Shown here piece after piece: positions 1 to 5,031 of a DNA stretch of 5,543 nt. Every line of letters begins with the position of its first letter. Within the stretch, counting starts at the first letter, position 1. Under the pieces are notes generated by a model that did no database searches, was not told where the DNA came from, and saw only the letters and a program-made list of their open reading frames with translations. Made by a program: the position numbers and the translations under genes. The DNA comes from an uncultured Clostridium sp. (GTDB lineage: Bacteria > Bacillota > Clostridia > TANB77 > CAG-508), in NCBI GenBank assembly GCA_900556975.1, contig USQZ01000074.1, positions 1 to 5,543 on the forward strand. Reading direction: 5' to 3'.

Positions 1-387
1 TTCTTCTATATGAATTCTTAAGATTCTTATAGTCTTCTTTTCTCCGTTTTCATCTGCTATATCTACATGTCCATTTTGACATAATGGCATGTCATATTGT
101 GATATCTGATATGCTTTTGGTAAATCAGGATAAAAATAATTTTTTCTATCATTTTTACTATTTTTTGATATAGTACAATTTGTTGCAAGACCTGCTTTTA
201 CGGCATATTCTACTACTTTTTCATTTAACACTGGTAATGTTCCTGGCATTGCCATACATATTGGGCAGCAGTGTGTATTTGGCTCTCCACCAAATTCTGT
301 AGGACATGAACAAAATATTTTTGTTTTTGTTGATAGTTCACAGTGTACTTCTAGTCCTATTACTACCTCGTAATCTTCTAGTGACAT
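1..387 (-). CDS. gatB: Aspartyl/glutamyl-tRNA amidotransferase subunit B, N-terminal part (runs off window)
   Basis: GatB binds the misacylated tRNA and, as an ATP-dependent kinase, activates the Glu or Asp side chain so that ammonia from GatA can amidate it. The 129 visible codons are open to the window edge. They begin MSLEDYEVVIGLEVHCEL, the family's conserved N-terminus, and later show DRKNYFYPDLPKAYQISQYD (about residues 81-100), a hallmark of the GatB catalytic core. A CxC pair (C26, C28) followed by CPIC (C41, C44) matches the zinc-binding form of GatB, known for example from Aquifex; the Staphylococcus form lacks it. An extra Cys sits at C40. The start at 387 is preferred to the in-frame ATG at 393, because the AAAGGAGG site lies 8 nt before the former but only 2 nt before the latter. 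It follows gatA by 36 nt and is the third gene of the operon. The identification is very secure; most of the gene lies outside the window. Confidence 0.97.
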   Translation of the reverse strand, partial: MSLEDYEVVIGLEVHCELSTKTKIFCSCPTEFGGEPNTHCCPICMAMPGTLPVLNEKVVEYAVKAGLATNCTISKNSKNDRKNYFYPDLPKAYQISQYDMPLCQNGHVDIADENGEKKTIRILRIHIEE

Positions 388-395
388 CTTCATTT

Positions 396-403
396 CCTCC
401 TTT
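396..403 (-). promoter_or_regulatory. Ribosome binding site of gatB
   Basis: AAAGGAGG on the minus strand is a near-perfect Shine-Dalgarno sequence. Two in-frame ATGs follow, two codons apart. The distance is 2 nt to the first (too close) and 8 nt to the second, which fixes the gatB start at 387. Confidence 0.85.
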
Positions 404-423
404 ATTTTATAGATTAGCGATCT

Positions 424-1893
424 TTATTTTTTAAATTCTGGCTTATATTTTTCTCTAAATTTAACTTCTTGTTCTAATGTATATGCTGCTCTGAATATTG
501 TTTCTTCATCGAAATGTTTTCCAATAAGTTGAACTCCTATTGGCATTCCTTCTTTATCTAAAGAAACTGGTAAGCTCATTCCTGGTAATCCAGCAATATT
601 AACTGGTACAGTGCATATATCTGCTAAATACATTTCAAGTGGATTATTAGATTTTTCACCTATTCCAAATGCTACTGTTGGTGATGTCGGTGTTAAAATT
701 AAATCATATTTTTCGAACAATTTTTGATATTCATTTCTTATTACAGTTCTAACTTTTTGAGCTTTTTTATAATACGCATCATAGTATCCTGATGATAATA
801 CGTATGTTCCTAATATAATTCTTCTTTTTACTTCCGGTCCGAATCCTTCTGTTCTTGAGTTTATATATATTTCTCTTAAATTATCGAATTTTTCTGATCT
901 ATATCCATATCTAATTCCATCGAATCTACCTAAGTTTGAACTTGCTTCTGCGCAGGCAATAATGTAGTAAACTGCTAATGCTTCTTTTCCGATATCTAGG
1001 CTACATTCTTCAACTGTTGCACCTAATTCTTCGTATTTTTTAGCTGTTTCTAATATAGCTTGTTTTACTTCTTCATTAATTCCTTCTCCTATGAATTCTT
1101 TTGGTAATCCTATCTTTAATCCTTTAACATCTTTTACTAAGCTCTTTGTATAATCTTTTTTCTCTATATCTACTGATGTTGTATCTTTTTCATCATGACC
1201 TGCTATTATATTTAATAACATTGCACTATCTTCAACGTCTTTTGTTATTGGTCCTATTTGGTCTAGTGATGATGCAAATGCAACTAATCCATATCTTGAA
1301 ACTAAACCATATGTTGGTTTTAGTCCTACAACACCGCAAAGTGAAGATGGCTGACGAATTGATCCACCAGTGTCACTTCCAAGCGCCCATGGTACTAAGT
1401 TTGCTGCAACTGCTGCTGCACTTCCTCCTGAAGATCCTCCTGGTACTTTGCTTAAATTCCATGGATTGTGTGTTGGATGGAAGTATGAATACTCTGTTGA
1501 ACCTCCCATTGCAAATTCGTCCATATTTAATTTTCCTAAAGAAATCATATCTTCTTCTTTTAATTTTTCTATAACTGTTGCATCATATGGTGATACAAAA
1601 TTTTCTAGCATTTTTGAGCTACATGTTGTTTTTTCACCTTTTGTGCACATATTGTCTTTTATTCCTATTGGAATTCCTGCAAACTTTGGAATCTTTTCTC
1701 CTGCTTCTCTTTTTTCATCTATTTCTTCAGCTTCTTCTAAAGTTTTCTCTCCTGCTTTTGTAACAAAAGCTTGTACATCATTTTCTTTTTCATCTATTCT
1801 CTTTAAATAACTCTCAACTATTTCTTGAGAAGTAATCTCTTTTTTCTCTAATTTTTCTAGTAACTCATGTACTGTAAGTTCATAGATTTCCAT
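424..1893 (-). CDS. gatA: Aspartyl/glutamyl-tRNA amidotransferase subunit A
   Basis: GatA is the glutaminase of the GatCAB complex. It hydrolyses glutamine and sends the ammonia to GatB, which amidates Glu-tRNA(Gln) or Asp-tRNA(Asn). The protein has 489 residues, close to the usual length of about 485, and is an amidase-signature enzyme throughout. The catalytic Ser-cisSer-Lys triad is intact: K79 in GIPIGIKDN, S154 in VPGGSSGGSAAA, and S178 in GSDTGGSIRQP, the same numbering as known for the staphylococcal enzyme. Other family motifs are LGKLNMDEFAMGGSTE (about 119-134) and LKPTYGLVSRYGL (191-203). The C-terminal part carries a conserved LPGMSLPV segment. The ATG at 1893 lies 9 nt after an AAAGGAG site at 1903-1909. 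gatC ends 27 nt upstream and gatB starts 36 nt downstream, so the three are surely co-transcribed. The enzyme is cytoplasmic. Nothing is broken or unusual in the sequence. Confidence 0.99.
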   Translation of the reverse strand: MEIYELTVHELLEKLEKKEITSQEIVESYLKRIDEKENDVQAFVTKAGEKTLEEAEEIDEKREAGEKIPKFAGIPIGIKDNMCTKGEKTTCSSKMLENFVSPYDATVIEKLKEEDMISLGKLNMDEFAMGGSTEYSYFHPTHNPWNLSKVPGGSSGGSAAAVAANLVPWALGSDTGGSIRQPSSLCGVVGLKPTYGLVSRYGLVAFASSLDQIGPITKDVEDSAMLLNIIAGHDEKDTTSVDIEKKDYTKSLVKDVKGLKIGLPKEFIGEGINEEVKQAILETAKKYEELGATVEECSLDIGKEALAVYYIIACAEASSNLGRFDGIRYGYRSEKFDNLREIYINSRTEGFGPEVKRRIILGTYVLSSGYYDAYYKKAQKVRTVIRNEYQKLFEKYDLILTPTSPTVAFGIGEKSNNPLEMYLADICTVPVNIAGLPGMSLPVSLDKEGMPIGVQLIGKHFDEETIFRAAYTLEQEVKFREKYKPEFKK

Positions 1894-1920
1894 TTCTGCT
1901 TTCTCCTTTCGCTTAAGTTT

Positions 1921-2208
1921 TTAATTTATTACCTTTGGTATTCTGAACATTCCCTCATCTTGACTTGGGGCATTTGATAATAATTCATCTTTATTACTTT
2001 CTTGTTTTATCTCATCTTTTCTGAATACATTATAGTTTTCATTAATACCTATTGTCTCTCCGATATCATCTGTGTTTACATGGTTTATAGTATCTGCAAA
2101 ATCTAATATTTCTTGTAGATTTTTCTTATAGTTTTCTAGTTCATTATCAGCTAATTTTAAACGAGCTAATTTTGCTATGTGTAGAACATCTTTATCTTCT
2201 ATTTGCAT
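1921..2208 (-). CDS. gatC: Aspartyl/glutamyl-tRNA amidotransferase subunit C
   Basis: GatC is the small non-catalytic subunit that wraps around GatA and GatB and stabilises their contact. With the start used here it has 95 residues, the normal family size. It begins MQIEDKDVLHIAKLARLKL; the HIAKLARL helix at residues 10-17 is the family's most conserved segment. The C-terminus MFRIPKVIN is also typical of the family. A longer reading from the ATG at 2217 (98 residues) is possible, but the AAAGGAG site at 2218-2224 directly touches that ATG with no spacer. The ATG at 2208 has a proper 9-nt gap and fits the family N-terminus better. It is the first gene of the gatCAB operon, with a consensus promoter just upstream (2237-2265) and gatA 27 nt downstream. 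Confidence 0.97.
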   Translation of the reverse strand: MQIEDKDVLHIAKLARLKLADNELENYKKNLQEILDFADTINHVNTDDIGETIGINENYNVFRKDEIKQESNKDELLSNAPSQDEGMFRIPKVIN

Positions 2209-2217
2209 GTATCCCAT

Positions 2218-2224
2218 CTCCTTT
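2218..2224 (-). promoter_or_regulatory. Ribosome binding site that decides the gatC start
   Basis: AAAGGAG on the minus strand directly abuts an ATG at 2217 (zero spacing) and lies 9 nt from the in-frame ATG at 2208. Normal spacing rules favour 2208, which removes three residues (MGY) from the longest reading. Confidence 0.8.
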
Positions 2225-2236
2225 CAAATATTCCTT

Positions 2237-2265
2237 ATTATATAACTATATCCGCAAAAAATCAA
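2237..2265 (-). promoter_or_regulatory. Housekeeping sigma-A-type promoter of the gatCAB operon
   Basis: On the minus strand a TTGATT -35 box (2260-2265) is followed after exactly 17 nt by a perfect TATAAT -10 box (2237-2242). The expected transcription start is near 2230, giving a leader of about 20 nt before the gatC ATG at 2208. This makes gatCAB an independent transcription unit. The leader is too short for a riboswitch or T-box. Confidence 0.85.
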
Positions 2266-2277
2266 TACGAATGCATT

Positions 2278-2314
2278 AAGGGACGAACTTTTTTTGGAAA
2301 AAAGTTCGTCCCTT
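2278..2314. terminator. Perfect 17-bp inverted repeat; intrinsic-terminator-like hairpin with its T-rich flank on the plus strand
   Basis: The arms 2278-2294 and 2298-2314 are perfectly complementary (AA, then GGGACGAAC, then six T, against the reverse complement) around a 3-nt loop. It lies between the stop of the 238-residue gene (2325) and the gatC promoter, where a terminator for that gene is expected. However, the T-rich stretch (TTTTGTTTTATTTT) follows the hairpin in the plus direction, while the minus-strand side continues TTAATGCATT with no real T run. It could be a terminator working mainly against antisense transcription, a weaker minus-strand terminator, an mRNA 3'-end stabiliser, or a copy of a dispersed palindromic repeat. 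The structure is certain; the role is inferred. Confidence 0.65.
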
Positions 2315-2324
2315 TTGTTTTATT

Positions 2325-3041
2325 TTAATCTTCTTTATCAAAAATACTATGTTTTCCGTCTGATAGCATTTTAATTTGATTTGTTTTCATTAATTTATTT
2401 CTTAGAAGTTTGAATGGTTCTATAATTATATATTTTGCTTTTTCTGTAAATTGTTTTATTCTATTTTTTATGCTTCTTTCTTCTTTTATTCTCTCTTCTT
2501 CTTCTGTTTCATATTGCTCAATAAGTTCTTCAATTTTAGGAAAATCTAATTTATACTTTTGGTATTTCATTTCTTCAATATCATCTTGCCCGTTGACTCT
2601 TAATACTTTTAATGTTTCTTTCTTCAAGAGTATTATATATTCTGATACATCGTATATTCTTGTTTCTATATCTTCTATATTTAAAATTTTCCTTGTTTTA
2701 GCTACATTAGGTATTTTCTTAATTCTATAATTTAGATTTTCAGATTTGACTAAGCTTTCTTTTTTCTCATCATAGTCATATCCATCTTTAAAATTAATTC
2801 TATCTATTGCAAAGAAATCGTTATCATAAAATAGAATGCTAACTGTTTTATCTTCATCTTTTATAAAATATGCTTTTACTTTTTCAAGTTCGAAATTGTC
2901 TAATGTTTTTTTGAATTCAAATATCGTTTTGCTATTAATTTTTTCTAATTCATTTTTTACGTTTATTTTCGTTTCTGTTTTAACAATTTCTTTTTCAATA
3001 TTTTTCTCTTCAATTATCTCATTATTTTTTAACTCTTCCAC
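2325..3041 (-). CDS. Uncharacterised charged protein, 238 residues, GTG start
   Basis: I do not recognise this protein. It has no signal peptide, no membrane segment, no cysteine and no tryptophan, so it is probably cytoplasmic. The first 35 or so residues are a Glu/Lys-rich segment, likely flexible or helical. A middle part (about 50-150) alternates short hydrophobic stretches such as KAYFI, TVSILFYD, FFAIDRI and EYIILL, suggesting a small beta-rich domain. Residues 168-200 are a strongly charged predicted helix or coiled coil (EELIEQYETEEEERIKEE). After it come a basic-hydrophobic helix (KYIIIEPFKLLRNKL) and a short tail. The start is GTG at 3041, placed 7 nt after an AAAGGGG site; the first internal Met is far downstream (residue 158), so GTG is the only reasonable start. 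It has its own promoter at 3073-3101 and sits between hslO and gatC. Coding is supported by the ribosome binding site, promoter, length and base use like its neighbours. The function is unknown. Confidence 0.85.
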   Translation of the reverse strand: MEELKNNEIIEEKNIEKEIVKTETKINVKNELEKINSKTIFEFKKTLDNFELEKVKAYFIKDEDKTVSILFYDNDFFAIDRINFKDGYDYDEKKESLVKSENLNYRIKKIPNVAKTRKILNIEDIETRIYDVSEYIILLKKETLKVLRVNGQDDIEEMKYQKYKLDFPKIEELIEQYETEEEERIKEERSIKNRIKQFTEKAKYIIIEPFKLLRNKLMKTNQIKMLSDGKHSIFDKED

Positions 3042-3048
3042 TTTTTTA

Positions 3049-3055
3049 CCCCTTT
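3049..3055 (-). promoter_or_regulatory. Ribosome binding site supporting a GTG start
   Basis: AAAGGGG on the minus strand lies 7 nt before the GTG at 3041. No ATG is available nearby, so this site is the main support for translation beginning at a GTG codon. Confidence 0.75.
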
Positions 3056-3072
3056 GTGTTTAAAGTGAAATC

Positions 3073-3101
3073 ATTATAGTTTTCAATTTAATATAAGTCA
3101 A
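3073..3101 (-). promoter_or_regulatory. Sigma-A-type promoter of the uncharacterised 238-residue gene
   Basis: On the minus strand a TTGACT -35 box (3096-3101, five of six consensus bases) and a perfect TATAAT -10 box (3073-3078) are separated by 17 nt. The predicted start near 3066 leaves a leader of about 25 nt before the GTG. I see no convincing terminator after hslO, so read-through from hslO may add to expression. Confidence 0.85.
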
Positions 3102-3140
3102 TTACAAAAGATTTTCATTTTAGTAACATTCTACCGTATT

Positions 3141-4025
3141 TTACATTTTGTCAATAATTTCTTGTATTTTCTTCTTGTCAAATATGTATTTTTTATTGCA
3201 AAAATGGCATACTGTTTCTAGGTTTTCTTCGTGTTCAATTAAGTCTTGTAATTCAGCTTTCCCTAAGGAAATTAGTCCTTTTTCGAACTTTTCAAAACTA
3301 CAATTACACTCATATGCAAGTGAACTGTTTTCTTCTATTTCTTTTATCTTAGAATCCCCTGTTATTATTGTTGCAATTTCCTCTAATTTCTTGTTTTCTG
3401 ATAAAATTTTGCTTATTGAAGGTACTTTTTGTATGTTTTCTTCTAGTTTTGTTACAATTTCGTCTGTAACGTCTGGCATTAAAGAGATTAGGTATCCTCC
3501 AGCCTTCTCAACTCCGTCTTTATTAACCAAAACTCCTAAAGAAATTGCTGATTTTTTCTGTTCAGACTCTACAAAATATCTTGCAAAATCTTCTGCAATT
3601 TCTCCACTTGTTAATGGTACGATTCCTATATATGGTTCTTTTAATCCTATATCTTTTATTATATTTAAGTACCCTGCTTTTCCAACTGCACCACCTACAT
3701 CTATTTTTCCTTTATCATTTAATGGTAGTTCTACATGAGGATTTTGTATATATGCTCTTACTTTGGGTGTTTTATCTGTTACTGCTATCATTGTACCAAT
3801 GGGTCCATCACCTTTGATTTGGGCACTTATACTGTCATCGGCATTTTTTAAATCTACTCCCATTAATGTAACTGCTGTTAATAGTCTACCTAATGCTGCT
3901 GTTGTTGTTGGAGTTAAATCATGTATTTCTCTTGCTTTTTCAACTATTTGAGTAGTTTCTGCTACTGTGATTGCAACTTTACCATCATATGCTAAGAATT
4001 TTTTAATTTTATCTCTACTTTCCAT
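3141..4025 (-). CDS. hslO: Hsp33 redox-regulated molecular chaperone
   Basis: Hsp33 is a cytoplasmic holdase switched on by oxidative (and oxidative plus heat) stress. Its zinc-bound cysteines form disulfides, the C-terminal switch unfolds, and the protein then binds unfolding clients. The sequence has 294 residues, the normal family length. The N-terminal domain shows family segments such as LTPTTTAALGRLLTA (37-51), IKGDGPIGTM (70-79) and GGAVGKAGYLNI (111-122). The C-terminal redox switch is complete: CNC (C240, C242) and CHFC (C273, C276), which are the only cysteines in the protein. The ATG at 4025 follows an AAAGAGGG site with a 10-nt gap, and a consensus promoter lies at 4065-4093. No strong terminator follows before the next gene. 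The sequence looks intact and functional. Confidence 0.98.
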   Translation of the reverse strand: MESRDKIKKFLAYDGKVAITVAETTQIVEKAREIHDLTPTTTAALGRLLTAVTLMGVDLKNADDSISAQIKGDGPIGTMIAVTDKTPKVRAYIQNPHVELPLNDKGKIDVGGAVGKAGYLNIIKDIGLKEPYIGIVPLTSGEIAEDFARYFVESEQKKSAISLGVLVNKDGVEKAGGYLISLMPDVTDEIVTKLEENIQKVPSISKILSENKKLEEIATIITGDSKIKEIEENSSLAYECNCSFEKFEKGLISLGKAELQDLIEHEENLETVCHFCNKKYIFDKKKIQEIIDKM

Positions 4026-4064
4026 ATTATATAATCCCTCTTTCTTATTGCTTTCCGAGTTTTT

Positions 4065-4093
4065 ATTATACCTTTTTTTCTTGCTTTTATCAA
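4065..4093 (-). promoter_or_regulatory. Sigma-A-type promoter of hslO
   Basis: On the minus strand a TTGATA -35 box (4088-4093) and a perfect TATAAT -10 box (4065-4070) have a 17-nt spacer. Transcription should start near 4058, giving a leader of about 32 nt. The promoter lies just after the terminator of the preceding gene, so hslO begins a new unit. I see no inverted-repeat operator of the CIRCE heat-shock type here. Confidence 0.87.
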
Positions 4094-4105
4094 TGTTTTT
4101 CGCAT

Positions 4106-4137
4106 AAAAATAACCTACCAGCTTTTGCTAGTAGGTT
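4106..4137 (-). terminator. Intrinsic terminator after the membrane-anchored protein gene
   Basis: On the minus strand an 11-bp stem (AACCTACTAGC with GCTGGTAGGTT, one G-T wobble) closes an AAAA loop and is followed by ATTTTT. It begins 8 nt after the stop codon at 4146-4148. The plus-strand side is also T-rich, so some bidirectional action is possible. Confidence 0.88.
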
Positions 4138-4145
4138 GTTTATTG

Positions 4146-4856
4146 TTATTTTATTTCATAAGATTCTATTTGACCCTTATCATTGATTTTGAAGTTTACT
4201 TCTTTTTTGATATCAGGTCCTTCTGATGATGCAGTTACATTTGCTTTATAACCATCAGTTGTTTTTTCTATAGAGTTTACTTCATATTTTATGCCTGTTT
4301 CACCTATGTTATCGTAACACAAATAACCATTTTCATTGCTGTAAATATCGCCCCATTGTTTTTCATAACATTCTTCTGTCATATATTCAAGCATTTTGTT
4401 TTTGAATTCCTTATATTTTATTGTAGTTTTGTTGAATCCGCTTTTTTGTGCCGGTTGTTCTTGTTCGCTTTCAGATTCATCTTTATAGAATCCTAAAGTT
4501 TCTAAATTCATTCCTGGACCATTTGATTTTGCTGATTCTAGATCTAAACAAGCTTGTATTGCTTTTTTTATTTCAGTATTTGATAATGTTTGATTTTTAT
4601 CTTTGTTGCTTGTTGTGTTTTCTGAATCTCTTGAACCTATAGTGTCTGATATTGTATTCATTTTTTCTTGCAAATCAGTTACTGTTTCATTCAAAGTATT
4701 TACTGTCGCTTGTAATTCCGTTGATTTCTCTGTTTCCTTTGTTTTTTCATTGTAAAATTTGTATGTAAAAAATCCCATAACTGCTATTATAATTAATGCA
4801 AGTACTAAAAGAACTATCAATACTCCATTATTCTTTTTCGTGTTTTTTTCTTCCAC
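4146..4856 (-). CDS. Uncharacterised membrane-anchored protein with coiled coil and C-terminal extracytoplasmic domain
   Basis: I do not recognise a named family. Read from the GTG at 4856 it has 236 residues: a short charged N-terminus (MEEKNTKKNN), one membrane helix (about 11-32, GVLIVLLVLALIIIAVMGFF), then a coiled coil (about 45-75) with a regular heptad of L48, V52, L55, V59, L62, M66, I69 and I73. A polar linker (about 74-93) leads to a C-terminal domain with two probable helices and about four strands ending in KINDKGQIESYEI. That helix-then-sheet order resembles small NTF2-like or cystatin-like extracytoplasmic domains, but this is inference only. The domain has three cysteines. The frame stays open to an ATG at 4913 (255 residues, and another ATG at 4892), but neither has a ribosome binding site and the likely promoter overlaps that stretch. 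The GTG at 4856 has GGTG 6 nt upstream and gives a cleaner N-terminus. The gene stands alone between two terminators. Confidence 0.83.
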   Translation of the reverse strand: MEEKNTKKNNGVLIVLLVLALIIIAVMGFFTYKFYNEKTKETEKSTELQATVNTLNETVTDLQEKMNTISDTIGSRDSENTTSNKDKNQTLSNTEIKKAIQACLDLESAKSNGPGMNLETLGFYKDESESEQEQPAQKSGFNKTTIKYKEFKNKMLEYMTEECYEKQWGDIYSNENGYLCYDNIGETGIKYEVNSIEKTTDGYKANVTASSEGPDIKKEVNFKINDKGQIESYEIK

Positions 4857-4896
4857 TTTTTTCACCACACTTTCTTTTATAAAATAATTCATAAAA

Positions 4897-4925
4897 ATTT
4901 TATCATTTATCATTTTTTAATGCAA
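4897..4925 (-). promoter_or_regulatory. Possible promoter of the membrane-anchored protein gene
   Basis: On the minus strand TTGCAT (4920-4925) and TAAAAT (4897-4902, five of six consensus bases) are 17 nt apart. The -35 box is poor (three of six). A start near 4890 would exclude the ATG at 4913 from the transcript and leave about 33 nt before the GTG at 4856, similar to the leaders of the other genes here. Confidence 0.5.
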
Positions 4926-4963
4926 GTTTGGAATACTAGTTATTACTTCTTTTCGATTACTTC

Positions 4964-5018
4964 ATAAAATAAAAAATACACCCAAAACATTAGAGTTTCT
5001 CTAACATTTGGGGTGTAT
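4964..5018 (-). terminator. Strong intrinsic terminator after rpoC
   Basis: On the minus strand two 20-nt arms (5018-4999 and 4995-4976) form a long stem with one C-T mismatch and two G-T wobbles around an AAA loop, followed by TTTTT-A-TTTT. It lies 13 nt after the rpoC stop and ends the RNA polymerase transcript, separating it from the following gene. Confidence 0.93.
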
Positions 5019-5031
5019 AAATTTTTATTTA

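Noticed and set aside
391..393. Upstream in-frame ATG as the gatB start
   Set aside because: It is only 2 nt from the Shine-Dalgarno sequence, whereas the ATG at 387 has the normal 8-nt spacing.
1146..1810. Overlapping open frames on the plus strand inside gatA (1146-1574, 1370-1810, 1578-1763)
   Set aside because: They lie opposite a fully conserved gatA. Their translations are Leu/Phe/Ser-rich, as expected for the complement of an AT-rich gene, and none has a ribosome binding site or known motif.
2278..2314. The GGGACG...CGTCCC hairpin as part of a T-box leader for gatCAB
   Set aside because: T-box terminators often look like this, but the gatC promoter lies downstream of the hairpin and the region before it is coding, so there is no room for the specifier and antiterminator domains on either strand.
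2410..3063. Plus-strand frames opposite the 238-residue gene (2410-2730, 2836-3063) that look like membrane proteins
   Set aside because: The Ser/Phe/Ile-rich translation is what the reverse complement of a Glu/Lys-rich gene gives. There is no plus-strand promoter or ribosome binding site, and the minus-strand gene has both.
3102..3126. Short hairpin after hslO as its terminator
   Set aside because: The stem is two 4-bp A/T-rich halves with a bulge and an 8-nt loop, and it is followed by the TTGACT -35 box instead of a T run.
3148..3951. Plus-strand frames opposite hslO (3148-3738, 3545-3817, 3763-3951)
   Set aside because: hslO is unmistakable on the other strand, and these are mirror-frame artefacts without start signals.
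4026..4033. TATATAAT just before the hslO start as a -10 box
   Set aside because: It lies between the ribosome binding site and the ATG, which would remove the ribosome site from the transcript. A full consensus promoter exists at 4065-4093.
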